A stretch of DNA of 64,000 bases from an uncultured Methanobrevibacter sp. (GCF_900314695.1 NZ_OMWD01000003.1:1-64000), one strand, 5' to 3'. Positions 7,291 to 16,989 are shown, numbered from the stretch's first letter. The notes: generated from the sequence alone by a model not told the origin. Program-made: numbers and translations.

Positions 7291-10243
7291 TTACAAAATA
7301 AGAATAAAGCTCGTCTTTTACTTCTGTGTCTATCTTGAACTTGAAATTGACGATTGGCTGATCCTTCCCGTTAATGTTTCTGTAAACCTGCCTGTAGGAA
7401 ATCGGAGTCAGTTTGCCGATGTAGTAGAATTCAATACCTTCATCATTGCTTTTCTGAATGAATAACTGAGTATCGACTCCATTGTAGTTAATCAGAGGTT
7501 CCAGTTCCGGTGAAGAGGTTTTCCTGTTGTTTCTGCTCATCCAATTGAACACTTCCTTTGAAATGAAATGATCTTCGTAGTTGATTGTTTCTGAAATGTC
7601 TTCCGACTTGTTGTAGGTTACAAAAATCGGACAGGTGTCGTATTTGATTTTGTATCCGCCGATGTTTTGTCCGTTCATGAACCTTTCCCAGTTCATGAGC
7701 CTCAATACGTCTTCCCTTGAGTATTTTTCATATAATTTGAACGGCTTTTTGTCTGCATAGACATTTTCATACTTGTAAAATCCGTATTTGATTGCATCCT
7801 TTATCTGGCTTAAGGAAAATGGATTTGTTATCGCATCCCTGAATGTGTCGGATATTTCAAATCTGTAGTCTTCATTGTCCTTGAGGTTGCGGTAGATGCT
7901 TTTGTCGAATTTGAAGAACAGATTTTCAATGTCAATGTCATCCTGTGATACGAACTGTATGGTGTTTGCCTGATAGTCGTCGCTTGTCTCCTTTCTGTAG
8001 AAGTTCATGCTCAAGATATTGATTGCGCTTTTGATTGATTCGAACTGGTTTTCAAGTCCATAAGTTTCATATAGGTATTTTTCCACCTGGCTTACTGTGA
8101 AATACCTATTGTATATGAGGCAGCTTAAAATCACAAGCTCGTGGGGTCTTATTCCCTTGATTAGCTTTTTTGAAATGAATCTCAATGCGGCAAGCTCCTC
8201 ATCTTTAAGTTCGCTTGAATAGTCATCTTCGACATATTTCAGGAATGTGTGGAATGTGTCAAACTTGTTGTGGTTGAGGATGATTTCGGGATTGAATTCT
8301 CCTTGAATTGCGAAGTCATATAATGAAGGAATTCTTCCAAGTTTGTATTTTAATTGATTGTACTTTTCTTTAAACAGTGCCACTTTTGAAAATGATGAGT
8401 TGTTGATTGAATCATATATACGCTTTTTAGAAATTTCATCAAAATTGATTGATGAAGCTCCGGGAATGATCTTGTTTCCCTCCATCACATATTTCCTGTA
8501 CTTGTCCTTGTCATATGACCTGTCACCGGATAGGGCAATAGGAATCATGAAGTTGTTCTTGTAGTTGCCGATGAAATCCAGAATCACCACAAACTCCTTG
8601 TTCTTGTATTTTCTAAGTCCTCTTCCAAGCTGCTGGATGAAGATGATTGGAGACTCGGTTGGCCTTACAAGCAATACCTGGTTGATTTCTGGAATGTCCA
8701 CACCCTCATTGAAGATATCAACCGTGAAGATATATTCAAGCTTATTTGGATTGCTGTCGTTTGTAAGGCGGTCGATTGCTTCAAGACGCTTTTCCTGCGG
8801 ATCATCACCTGTCAGTACAATTGAAGGGTGGCCTCTTTTTGTAAATTCCTCTGCTAAAAGTTGGGCTTCCTTTTTTCTGGAACAGAATACTAGTGCCTTT
8901 ATCCTGTCTCCCGAATATCCGTAAAACTCGGACTTTTCCAGAAGGTAATTGACTCTCTTTTCCGATGCAAGCAGATTGAAGTCCCTGAAATCATCATCGA
9001 TTGTGTTATCGTCAAATTCCACGTCAGTGATTCCGAAATAGTGGAAAGGACAGAGCAAATCCTCTTCCAAAGCTTCCTGAAGTCTGATTTCATGAGCGAT
9101 GTTGTTGTCGAAAAGGTCATAGATGTTGAAGCCGTCAGTCCTTTCAGGTGAAGCGGTCATTCCAAGATAGAATTCCGGCTCGAAATAATTGAATATCTTT
9201 TGATAGCTCAATGCACCTGCCTTGTGAACTTCATCAATGATGATATAGTCAAAATAATCTTTGTCATATCTGGTGTAGACGTCATCCTTGCTCATTGTCT
9301 GTATTGTCGAGAAAAGATAAGGCTTTTCAAAGTCCTTTGAGTTTCCAGATAATAAACCGAACTTGTTATGGTCTGTAAAAACGTTTTTATAGGCTTTTAT
9401 AGACTGCTTTGCAATCTGTTCACGGTGAACCAAAAACAGAAACCTTTTTGGCTTGAAGTCATTTACCGCAAAGGCGGAAGCATAGGTTTTTCCGGTACCT
9501 GTGGCAGAAACAAGAATCGCCCTGTTTTCACCCTGTTTGATGAGATTTCTGACATTGTCCAGAAACTGCTCCTGCATATAGTTCGGCGTTAATGTGACGT
9601 TAGTTTCCTTGATGCTCTGGGTGATTTTTCTAAGGTCTGAGAATTTCCTGCTGTCATCGTAAATCTTTTCATATTCCGGAAGCACGTCGTCCAGATTTTC
9701 CGCCTCATCCCACAATGAGTTGAATTCGGATTTCAGGTCACTCAGCATTTCCCCTTCTGTTAGTGAAGTAAACTCAACGTTCCACTCCTTGTTGACGGAA
9801 AGTGCATTCATGGTCAGGTTGGAACTTCCCACAATTCCTCTGTAGATATTGTCCTTTTTGAAGAGGTATCCCTTGGTGTGAAATCCTTCCTTTTCCTGAA
9901 GGTAAAGCTTTACTTCAATGTTTTTAAAGCTCTGAAGCTTTTTCAGCGCTTTAGGTTCGGTGAAGTTCAGATAATCAGTCGTAAGGATTTTTCCCTTGAT
10001 GTTGTTTTCCTCAAGGTAGCGAAACTCCTCCAGAAGCGGTGTTATGCCTCCCATGGTGATGAATGCTGATGAAAATATGAACTCGTCGCAGTTTCTAAGC
10101 TCATCCCTTATTGAGTTTATGACCTTGGAATTTCTGTCATTGTACAATAACTTTGGCTTAAAGTCAGAGCTGGAGCTGATGTGTTCGTCAATGAAAGCTG
10201 TTCTTGCTCCGTTAATGATGTCGTCGGTGTTCAGGTTATTCAT
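7283..10243 (-). CDS. PLD-nuclease / superfamily 2 helicase / DUF3427-type protein
   Basis: About 986 residues. The N-terminal phospholipase-D-like nuclease domain has HTK near residue 124 and GSSN near 141. The DEAD/DEAH helicase core follows: Walker A ATGTGKT near 250, DEVH near 340, TASPER near 366, and helicase C with QQLGRGLRKY near 540. The long C-terminal part fits DUF3427 (DPB11-like helicase tail). Such proteins are usually predicted to act on DNA in defence or repair; direct function is unproven. I start it at ATG 10241-10243, which overlaps the stop of the upstream 47-residue gene (ATGAATAA), rather than at a TTG two codons earlier. It forms an operon with a Nudix gene and the small gene. 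Confidence 0.88.
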   Translation of the reverse strand: MNNLNTDDIINGARTAFIDEHISSSSDFKPKLLYNDRNSKVINSIRDELRNCDEFIFSSAFITMGGITPLLEEFRYLEENNIKGKILTTDYLNFTEPKALKKLQSFKNIEVKLYLQEKEGFHTKGYLFKKDNIYRGIVGSSNLTMNALSVNKEWNVEFTSLTEGEMLSDLKSEFNSLWDEAENLDDVLPEYEKIYDDSRKFSDLRKITQSIKETNVTLTPNYMQEQFLDNVRNLIKQGENRAILVSATGTGKTYASAFAVNDFKPKRFLFLVHREQIAKQSIKAYKNVFTDHNKFGLLSGNSKDFEKPYLFSTIQTMSKDDVYTRYDKDYFDYIIIDEVHKAGALSYQKIFNYFEPEFYLGMTASPERTDGFNIYDLFDNNIAHEIRLQEALEEDLLCPFHYFGITDVEFDDNTIDDDFRDFNLLASEKRVNYLLEKSEFYGYSGDRIKALVFCSRKKEAQLLAEEFTKRGHPSIVLTGDDPQEKRLEAIDRLTNDSNPNKLEYIFTVDIFNEGVDIPEINQVLLVRPTESPIIFIQQLGRGLRKYKNKEFVVILDFIGNYKNNFMIPIALSGDRSYDKDKYRKYVMEGNKIIPGASSINFDEISKKRIYDSINNSSFSKVALFKEKYNQLKYKLGRIPSLYDFAIQGEFNPEIILNHNKFDTFHTFLKYVEDDYSSELKDEELAALRFISKKLIKGIRPHELVILSCLIYNRYFTVSQVEKYLYETYGLENQFESIKSAINILSMNFYRKETSDDYQANTIQFVSQDDIDIENLFFKFDKSIYRNLKDNEDYRFEISDTFRDAITNPFSLSQIKDAIKYGFYKYENVYADKKPFKLYEKYSREDVLRLMNWERFMNGQNIGGYKIKYDTCPIFVTYNKSEDISETINYEDHFISKEVFNWMSRNNRKTSSPELEPLINYNGVDTQLFIQKSNDEGIEFYYIGKLTPISYRQVYRNINGKDQPIVNFKFKIDTEVKDELYSYFVND

Positions 10244-10379
10244 TTTCAAGATGTTCTATCAGTTGGTTGATTTTGTCAAGCTGCATTTGGAATTCCTCTT
10301 CCCTTGGAGTTCCCTTTACTTTTTCGAGTTTGCCTTCAAGTTCGGCCTTTTTGTCTTTTGCCATTTGTAATCTGTCCAT
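10236..10379 (-). CDS. 47-residue coiled-coil protein between Nudix and helicase genes
   Basis: A short real-looking gene that starts at ATG 10377-10379, one base after the Nudix stop (TAG-C-ATG). GGAGG lies 6-10 nt upstream, inside the last Nudix codons. The product (MDRLQMAKDKKAELEGK..., ending LIEHLENE) is charged and helical, with heptad spacing of Leu/Met/Ile, so a coiled coil is likely. A longer in-frame start at 10478 exists, but it would overlap the Nudix gene and lacks a ribosome site. Its stop overlaps the helicase ATG, so the three genes should be translated together. It may bridge or cap the helicase; that is inference. Confidence 0.7.
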   Translation of the reverse strand: MDRLQMAKDKKAELEGKLEKVKGTPREEEFQMQLDKINQLIEHLENE

Positions 10380-10380
10380 G

Positions 10381-10773
10381 CTAATCCTCCATGGTCTTTT
10401 TAAGATAATCCACAGCCTCAATGTCGGCTGGAATCCAGTTAACGTCGTCAAGTTCGTCTTTGGAAAGCCACTTTGCATCGTTGTGTTCTAGGAGTTTTGG
10501 AGTTCCTTCAGTTATTATAGCTTCAAAGCAGCTCATCTTGAGATAAAAAGTAGGATATTGATATTCCAGATTCAATGCGAATTTTGTGGGTTTTATTGTG
10601 CAGTCAAGCTCTTCTTTTATTTCCCTTATTAGAGCTTCTTCTTTGGTTTCGTTGGTCTCTATTTTCCCGCCCGGAAATTCCCACATGTTAATGAACTCGC
10701 CATATCCTCGTTTTGTGGCCAAAATCTTATTGTCCTTTTTGATAATGGCTGCTACAACATTTAAAGTTTTCAT
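10381..10773 (-). CDS. Nudix hydrolase, MutT/8-oxo-dGTP diphosphatase type
   Basis: A 130-residue Nudix protein starting at MKTLNVVAAIIKKD (ATG 10771-10773). The longer frame to 10839 adds an unlikely hydrophobic leader. The Nudix box runs from GGKIETNE to REIKEELDC near residues 38-60, with EFPGGK before it as in MutT. Length is typical for MutT. The enzyme should cleave a nucleoside diphosphate derivative, with oxidised dGTP the usual guess. It is the first gene of an operon with the 47-residue coiled-coil gene and the PLD-helicase, a Nudix-helicase association also seen in other prokaryotes with DUF3427 helicases. Confidence 0.85.
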   Translation of the reverse strand: MKTLNVVAAIIKKDNKILATKRGYGEFINMWEFPGGKIETNETKEEALIREIKEELDCTIKPTKFALNLEYQYPTFYLKMSCFEAIITEGTPKLLEHNDAKWLSKDELDDVNWIPADIEAVDYLKKTMED

Positions 10774-10929
10774 GATACTCTGGTTAAATATTTGGCAGCT
10801 TACGTTATAAAGTTTCAGGAAAAAATAACACAATGACATTAGGGAAACATTAATGACTATGGTTTATTATCTAAATTTATGACATCAGTGATGTTCAGTC
10901 ATGTCAAACATGACGAAATTTGTGGAAAA

Positions 10930-10948
10930 GGATGGGATTTTCCCATTC
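10930..10948 (-). terminator. hairpin downstream of the DUF2357 nuclease gene
   Basis: ATGGGA (10932-10937) / TCCCAT (10941-10946), 3-nt loop. A second hairpin GTCATGT (10898-10904) / ACATGAC (10908-10914) lies further on. Only a short U tract follows on the minus strand, so this is a moderate call. Confidence 0.45.
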
Positions 10949-11030
10949 TTAATGTTAAAACTTTTTTTCCTAAAAAACAATTATATTAGTCTTAAAATTT
11001 TATTTTGTTGTAAAGCTTCCGATAAATTCT

Positions 11031-12908
11031 TTAATTTACACTATCCCAACTAAATGGCATCAAACCATGATTGAATAGAAGTGTCTTAAGAACTTCTTTA
11101 ATAAAAATTGCTAAATTATCTTCTTCAACATCATCATTTCCAGGGGTTAATGAAAATGCTCCAACAGATGGAATAATCAATTCAGACTCTCTAAATCTTT
11201 TTGTTTTGCTTCCAGGATATAACACATATGACCCTTCAGTTTGTAAAATAGAATCTTTATAAGTGTGCATTTTATATATATCTCCATCTTTAAAGACATA
11301 TTCCTTTTCTTCAAGTTCATCTCTTTTATTGATTTCTTTATCTAACTCTTCATTGGATTTTCCAATTTTTGAGTAAAAATCGATGATTTCAAGTTCTGAA
11401 CGGTATTTGGCATCGAAATGAATATAATGCATATGTTCACCGATTGTGACCATTAATGTGTAATCTGGTCTAAAAGCAAGTGAATATGATCTGTATGGAG
11501 AATTATCTGAAAATCTTAAATTGTAAAACAGTTTGATTTTAATGTCATTGCCATCGAAATTTAATTTAAAGTTTTTTGCTGATTGAACTCCTTTTTTAAT
11601 AGTTATAGACCAGTTGTCTTTATTGATTTTGAAAACATCTTCAAAACTTATTTTATCAACGCTTAATTCATTTAATACTTTTAATAGTTTGAAATAACAC
11701 CAATATTCATATAACTCTGATAATTTTTTCTCAAATCCTTTAAATTGATCATTTACTTCATCCCAACTTAACCTGAATGAAAATTCAAGCATTAAAAAGT
11801 AATGAAATATTTCTCTGTAACCCTCCTTTTTCTGCAAAATTTGGGAGTTGAAGGGAACATAGTCCATTGCTGAGATATGATTAAAGAATTTGTTTGACAG
11901 ATAATATTCAATTTCATCTCTAAAATACAATAATTTATCTTTAATGTATCCTTCTTTTGAGCTTTCAAGTAATTTTTCAACCAGATTTTGAATCAATTCC
12001 AAAAAGTATTTGAAAAATCTGTTTTCGGGAATGTCAATAATATCCTCATGCTTGATTTGGTCTATATCACGAGGAATATAACCATTTAATTTGTTAACAA
12101 TACCAAAATCAGCATCAGACTCGAACAAATTGCTGGGTTTTGATACAATATTTCTTAAAGTATTCTGATTAATATTTGATGCCAATGACAATGGTACTGT
12201 TTCAACATGGCTTTTGAGTTGTGAATGCAGATTTTTAGACAAATATTCAAATATTGACGGTAAGTTGTCCTCTCTAAACAAATATTCCAAAAACATGAAA
12301 TCTTCATAATATGTTTCCTTCTGATTATAATCAAGTTCAAATTCCTGATACAATGGGGAATTTACTTCAAAAATTAGGCTTAATGCATGTTGGGATAAAT
12401 CAGCTATCATTGCTGAATATTGGGTAAAATAATCTATTTTTTTAGATCTAACTTCAATAGGAATTTTAATTGAATTAATTCCATTTTTTCTTACATCCAA
12501 AAATGATTTGCCGACGTAACTTCTGAAATTTAGTGTTCCAGCTATTTTAAATTTGTTATTGTCTCCCAAATCAAATCTGAATGGTTTAAAATGACTGTCA
12601 TTCATTTTGACAAGTGAATATAATACATCATAACTTGCATTAACATCTTGGGATTCAAATAATATCTGATATTCTGTTTCCTCTAAAAACATCAATTTGG
12701 CAAAATTTGTGGAGATGTTTTCACAATATTGGATTGGAGTTTCATTATCGGGGTTGTCAACAAAGGGAATGTTTTCCAATGTTATCGATGAAGATAATTT
12801 CTCTTTTGATTCTTTATCCAATCTGTAATCAATAGAGCTGACACTCAGCATTCCAATTTCACTGGAGTTCTCATCAGTTAAATGAATAATAACTTTTTGC
12901 TCAATCAT
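11031..12908 (-). CDS. McrC-like DUF2357 / PDDEXK nuclease
   Basis: A 625-residue protein. The N-terminal two thirds fit the DUF2357 helical/beta region. The C-terminal part carries a PD-(D/E)xK nuclease core: RPDYTLMV (Asp near residue 482) followed by IHFDAKYR (D499-x-K501), as in the DUF524/PDDEXK_7 family. It starts 8 nt after the McrB-like AAA gene with GGAT upstream, so both are in one operon. By analogy with McrBC and related two-gene systems, the AAA protein moves DNA and this protein cuts it. Which modification or invader is recognised cannot be read here. Confidence 0.8.
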   Translation of the reverse strand: MIEQKVIIHLTDENSSEIGMLSVSSIDYRLDKESKEKLSSSITLENIPFVDNPDNETPIQYCENISTNFAKLMFLEETEYQILFESQDVNASYDVLYSLVKMNDSHFKPFRFDLGDNNKFKIAGTLNFRSYVGKSFLDVRKNGINSIKIPIEVRSKKIDYFTQYSAMIADLSQHALSLIFEVNSPLYQEFELDYNQKETYYEDFMFLEYLFREDNLPSIFEYLSKNLHSQLKSHVETVPLSLASNINQNTLRNIVSKPSNLFESDADFGIVNKLNGYIPRDIDQIKHEDIIDIPENRFFKYFLELIQNLVEKLLESSKEGYIKDKLLYFRDEIEYYLSNKFFNHISAMDYVPFNSQILQKKEGYREIFHYFLMLEFSFRLSWDEVNDQFKGFEKKLSELYEYWCYFKLLKVLNELSVDKISFEDVFKINKDNWSITIKKGVQSAKNFKLNFDGNDIKIKLFYNLRFSDNSPYRSYSLAFRPDYTLMVTIGEHMHYIHFDAKYRSELEIIDFYSKIGKSNEELDKEINKRDELEEKEYVFKDGDIYKMHTYKDSILQTEGSYVLYPGSKTKRFRESELIIPSVGAFSLTPGNDDVEEDNLAIFIKEVLKTLLFNHGLMPFSWDSVN

Positions 12909-12916
12909 CTGAATCC

Positions 12917-14704
12917 TTAATTTATAAATGAAACATATCTTTGGTCTGATAATACTTTAGACATGTTTTGAAGCTTTAAGGCAGAAGTGTAATATCTGCA
13001 ATTGTTTTTGTTAATGTCAAAGTTTTTAGGGTTTTCGTTATTGTTTCTCTCTTCCAAACAAAGATTGAATAAACTAGTCAGGACATTACCAATAGCCTTT
13101 TCAGATCCATGTAATTTTGGAAGGATTTTTTGTTTTATTTGTGCATCAAAATATCTTTCCCAATTGTTCCATTCATCAGGAGAGTTTTCATATCTCCATG
13201 CCACTATCATAAACCTCAATATTTCATTGATTACTCTAAATCCAAAGTCAAAACTTGAATCTTTAAGGTTTTCTTGAAGCACAGTAAGTTCCATTGCCAA
13301 TGTTTCCCATAGTGTATCGCCATTGTAATTGATGTTTGACAATATTTGCTTTAAATCATCAATGTTTAAGTTGGATATTTCTGAATCGATTAACGGGGAT
13401 TGTAAATAATCAATATTTCCTTTGAAATCGTCATCACTTGTATCAGATACCATATAATCCCAAGCGGTTAACGTTTCAAATTCTATTGTATTTGCTCTGT
13501 CTAGAACTTTAGGTGAAAACATGTAGGTTGTTTCATCAACATTGACTGTTCCAATAGTAAAAAGATTATCTGGAAGATTTAATGATTCATTATTGCCGTA
13601 TAGTGGAATTTCTTCATAGCTTTCAATAGCTGATAGGAAATCTGCAAAATATCTTTCGACATGAGATAAATTCATTTCATCTAAAATAAGGAAATATGGA
13701 TGGTTTGGGTCGTCTTGAGCTTGTTTAATTAATTTATAAGCGGGTGTTGGTTGATAATCTTCTGTAATTACATTATAATAACCCACAATGTTGGTGTTGT
13801 CTGTCCAATTGGCTCCAACTGGGACAATGATATATTTTGAATCAGCACACTCCACATCTAAAGATTCTGTTTTTCGAGATTTAGAACAATCCCAATCAGA
13901 TATAAAATCTTCAAAATCAAATGATTTTATCTTTAATTCGACATTTACTTCTTTTCCATCATTATCTTTTAAGTAATTCTGCAATTTATCATTCTTTTTA
14001 TAGGTTATTTTTGGAGTAATTCTAAGTTTTGCAGTTGATTTGATACCATCAACAATAACATTGCATTTTGAATATCCTGAATCAAAAGGGTAATAATTAA
14101 AGATATTTTTATGAGCAAACCATTGTCTTTTTTCAAACGCTGACTGGTTGGATTTTTGTTTTAGTAAGATACTGCCATTGGGTTTAATATAATCTTTAGA
14201 AATAAATTCTTTTAAATCATCACAAGAAACTTTTAAATCAACAGAACCATTAGGATTTTCATCATACAAATCTTTAAAATGTTGTTTAAGTTTTTCACTG
14301 TCATAGTATAATTGAACTAGTGTTTTAATATCTCCTTTTGCAGAAATACCGTCTACAACCATATCGAATTTAGCACCACATTCGTTAATCGGTATGACAC
14401 TTGAAATTTCATCCTTTTGAAGTGTCCAACCATTATTTTCCCAAGAAGAATAATTAGTTTTAACTTTCAAGGTGAAATAACCTTTATCATTGTTTTCTTC
14501 TTTTTTTAAGTTGATATCTCCATTTATAAATTTAGCAAATAACTGGGATAATTTTGTTTTTCCAGTCCCTGAATTTCCAGTTAAAATTTCAAAAGGTTTA
14601 ACTTTTAAAGATAATAAATAATTTTCAATTAATTCTTTATCAAAATAATATCCATTAGATATTAAGAATTTATAAAATGAGTCAACTTTTGATTTTTCAG
14701 ACAT
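12917..14704 (-). CDS. McrB-like AAA+ GTPase/ATPase with duplicated insert domain
   Basis: 595 residues. Walker A GNSGTGKT is at 43-50, Walker B FLILDEMN at 338-345, and the McrB-type sensor segment GTVNVDETTYMFSPKVLDRA is near 385-405. Between Walker A and B are two copies of a ~90-residue module (about 76-169 and 178-269), each running from a lysine-rich strand through VDGI to an L-K-x-x-D/E-F-I-S end. McrB normally has its DNA-reader at the N-terminus, so an insert inside the motor is unusual. It partners the downstream DUF2357 nuclease. No ribosomal or tRNA context; base composition is more AT-rich than the helicase gene nearby, which suggests separate acquisition. Confidence 0.82.
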   Translation of the reverse strand: MSEKSKVDSFYKFLISNGYYFDKELIENYLLSLKVKPFEILTGNSGTGKTKLSQLFAKFINGDINLKKEENNDKGYFTLKVKTNYSSWENNGWTLQKDEISSVIPINECGAKFDMVVDGISAKGDIKTLVQLYYDSEKLKQHFKDLYDENPNGSVDLKVSCDDLKEFISKDYIKPNGSILLKQKSNQSAFEKRQWFAHKNIFNYYPFDSGYSKCNVIVDGIKSTAKLRITPKITYKKNDKLQNYLKDNDGKEVNVELKIKSFDFEDFISDWDCSKSRKTESLDVECADSKYIIVPVGANWTDNTNIVGYYNVITEDYQPTPAYKLIKQAQDDPNHPYFLILDEMNLSHVERYFADFLSAIESYEEIPLYGNNESLNLPDNLFTIGTVNVDETTYMFSPKVLDRANTIEFETLTAWDYMVSDTSDDDFKGNIDYLQSPLIDSEISNLNIDDLKQILSNINYNGDTLWETLAMELTVLQENLKDSSFDFGFRVINEILRFMIVAWRYENSPDEWNNWERYFDAQIKQKILPKLHGSEKAIGNVLTSLFNLCLEERNNNENPKNFDINKNNCRYYTSALKLQNMSKVLSDQRYVSFIN

Positions 14705-14868
14705 AATACTACCTACTCAAAGCAATTTTACCAATTAAATTCAATTTTTAATAATCAATACAATTTATATATAAACATATATTAAAAAATGATGATTAGA
14801 AGAAATACTTAAATTATAAATAACTTGTTAATAAAATAATTATATTATCTAATGAACAGGTTGAAATT

Positions 14869-16098
14869 ATGAAATTTAAAAAAATAATAATTATTTCATG
14901 TTTGATTTTAGCTATTTTAACAATAGGTAGTGTTAATGCAATAGACAATAATAAAACAACAGAAATAATAAATTTAGAAGATATTCCGGATAGTACTATT
15001 AATAAAGTAGATGATGAAATTATGTCATTAGAAACAGATGATGGTTTTTTGAAAGAATCAAATTTGGACATTTACAAAAAAAGTGTAATGGATGATGATG
15101 TTCATTCAACAAAGGAGATTACATTTACATCCTCAAAAAGTTCATATTTTTGTTATTATGGAGAAGGCTTTGATTTAGATTATGAATTTTCCCAATATTC
15201 AGATGATGGGGATAATACCGATTCTAAAATTGAAATAAGAATTTATGATGGGACATACTGCAAAAAATCTTATGATATTGTAGACAAAACAGGCATGCCT
15301 CATTCATTCTCTATAGAATCATCAACATATGTCAACTGCCAAAATATTAAAGTTGGAACACACAAGCTTGAAGCATATATTGATGGACAATATGCATTTA
15401 CAAAAAATTTAATTATCAAACAAGTTCCAGTAGGATATGATGGTTATGGCCATGCAAGCGCACAATATAAAAAAAATACTTTCTATAAGATAGAAATATT
15501 CAATAAAAAGTCATATGAGCCTGTTAAAAATACCTATTTCAAAGTAAAAATATATACTGGTTCAAAATACAAAACATATAAAATTAAATCCGTAATGTTT
15601 GAAGAGTGTAGTTGGATAAAAATTCCTACAAAAAATTTAAAAGTTGGAGCTCATAAGATTATCATAACTCCTTATACAAACTCCTATTCTGGAACATTTA
15701 AAAGTAAAATAACAATATATAAAGTTGGTAACTCTGTTAAGAAAACATCTACCACAAATAAAAAAACTACTCAAAAGAAAAAGGTTGCATCAAAATACAA
15801 AATTGTAACTATTAAAGCAAAAAAACAATATACTACTAAAAAAGTCGGTAAGTTTAAAATTCAAACAATAATTTTTGATATGTGGAGAAGTTACATTGGT
15901 CATTATAAATATGTTGATACATTTTTATATAAAAATGGTAAATTAGTTCCAAACACAAAATATTATACAAAATATAAAATCAACGGTAAATGGACTAATT
16001 GGAAGAAAAATCAGGTAAACATAGGAACTAGCCATCATAGATATCCAGTATACACCAATATTAGAACTGCAATAGTAAAAATAAAATTCCATAAATAA
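14869..16098 (+). CDS. secreted Ig-like surface protein
   Basis: 409 residues with a signal peptide (residues 1-24, ending GSVNAI). An acidic region follows to about 80, then beta-rich modules: one at 85-185 (SSKSSYFCYYGEGFDLDYEF), one at 195-285 carrying the YTGSKYKTYKIKS signature shared with the Ig-like modules of the 5109 adhesin, a Lys/Thr-rich linker near 290-320, and a last beta domain with many Tyr and Lys. There is no C-terminal anchor. Very AT-rich codon use. GGTTGAA precedes the ATG. It is divergent from the McrB-like gene. Binding partner unknown. Confidence 0.8.
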   Translation: MKFKKIIIISCLILAILTIGSVNAIDNNKTTEIINLEDIPDSTINKVDDEIMSLETDDGFLKESNLDIYKKSVMDDDVHSTKEITFTSSKSSYFCYYGEGFDLDYEFSQYSDDGDNTDSKIEIRIYDGTYCKKSYDIVDKTGMPHSFSIESSTYVNCQNIKVGTHKLEAYIDGQYAFTKNLIIKQVPVGYDGYGHASAQYKKNTFYKIEIFNKKSYEPVKNTYFKVKIYTGSKYKTYKIKSVMFEECSWIKIPTKNLKVGAHKIIITPYTNSYSGTFKSKITIYKVGNSVKKTSTTNKKTTQKKKVASKYKIVTIKAKKQYTTKKVGKFKIQTIIFDMWRSYIGHYKYVDTFLYKNGKLVPNTKYYTKYKINGKWTNWKKNQVNIGTSHHRYPVYTNIRTAIVKIKFHK

Positions 16099-16238
16099 AT
16101 TCAATGGCATTGTGTTAAAAAATTAATTAAAAACTTTTTGGTACATAACAAAAATTGTGAAATAATGGTCAATCTTCATTTATTTCATTTTTTAAGATTT
16201 AAAAATTTGGAAACATTAGATAGAACTAGGTAGATGAA

Positions 16239-16637
16239 ATGGATTCTAAAAAAATTGCTATGTTAATTTTAATTTTTGCCATTATATGTGCAGCTGCATT
16301 TATGATAATGACACAGCACAATTCGACTCAAAAAAATATAACGTCAACAAACAACACTACAAACATTACAAAAAATACGACAAATGTTACAAATGTCACC
16401 AATGCAACTCCCGAAGAGGATTCACATCAGACATCTCCTGAAAGTTCTGCATCTACACATGAAAGCGATCCTGAGTTTGGAACTGACGAATATGTAGACA
16501 GATGGGATGAATCCCAAAAAGGTGATGATAGCTGGGCGTACACTCATGACCAGCCTGTCAAAAGTGAAGGGGGGCATGACTATAAGAGAATGTATAATCC
16601 TGACACCGAGGAAAGCTATTGGTATCAGATGAGATAG
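16239..16637 (+). CDS. small membrane-anchored protein rich in N-glycosylation sequons
   Basis: 132 residues. Residues 5-24 form a hydrophobic signal anchor (IAMLILIFAIICAAAFMIM). Residues 30-57 carry a dense row of N-x-S/T sequons (NIT, NNT, NIT, NTT, NVT, NVT, NAT), likely N-glycosylated outside the membrane by the archaeal AglB pathway. The C-terminal 70 residues are acidic and aromatic (EYVDRWDESQ, SWAYTHDQ, YKRMYNPDTEESYWYQMR). AGGTAGATGAA precedes the ATG. No family is recognised. Confidence 0.65.
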   Translation: MDSKKIAMLILIFAIICAAAFMIMTQHNSTQKNITSTNNTTNITKNTTNVTNVTNATPEEDSHQTSPESSASTHESDPEFGTDEYVDRWDESQKGDDSWAYTHDQPVKSEGGHDYKRMYNPDTEESYWYQMR

Positions 16638-16659
16638 ATTTCCACGTAATGAATATCAA

Positions 16660-16690
16660 AAAAATAGGGGACATAATGAATTTGTCCCCA
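16660..16690 (-). terminator. hairpin terminator between convergent small genes
   Basis: GGGGACA (16667-16673) / TGTCCCC (16683-16689). On the minus strand it is followed by a T-run (complement of 16658-16664), so it ends the small membrane-protein transcript. Confidence 0.7.
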
Positions 16691-16707
16691 TATAAAGTAC
16701 TAAAAAA

Positions 16708-16989
16708 TCACCAAAATCCTCCTGTCAGAAGGGTTCCAATGAAAAATCCTGCAAAGATTACTGCTCCGCAAACGATAATGTTGACGATAAAATAGGTCAG
16801 TGCTCTGTCGATGCCCTGTCTGTCAATGATTGCCAGGATAAACATGGCGATAGAAACAATTCCAATCATCCCATACATCCATGTCCTGTCATCGACCGGA
16901 GATATGGTATGGGTTACCTGAACTGCACTTCCAACCATAACCGCCGCAAGGATTATCAGATACTTCTGAGTGAAAGATAACTTTTTCAA
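16708..16989 (-). CDS. small integral membrane protein
   Basis: I place the start at a TTG (16987-16989), because GGGAGGTGA lies 5 nt before it. This is the best ribosome site in the area, and the upstream ATG at 17023-17025 has none. The product is about 93 residues with three or four hydrophobic segments (YLIILAAVMVGSAV, MYGMIGIVSIAMFILAI, YFIVNIIVCGAVIFAGFFIGTLL). No family is recognised. It shares the terminator at 16660 with the convergent sequon-rich gene. Confidence 0.65.
   Translation of the reverse strand: MKKLSFTQKYLIILAAVMVGSAVQVTHTISPVDDRTWMYGMIGIVSIAMFILAIIDRQGIDRALTYFIVNIIVCGAVIFAGFFIGTLLTGGFW

Noticed and set aside
10380..10478. Longer start for the 47-residue gene
   Set aside because: It would overlap the Nudix gene and has no ribosome site, whereas the ATG at 10379 has GGAGG at good spacing.
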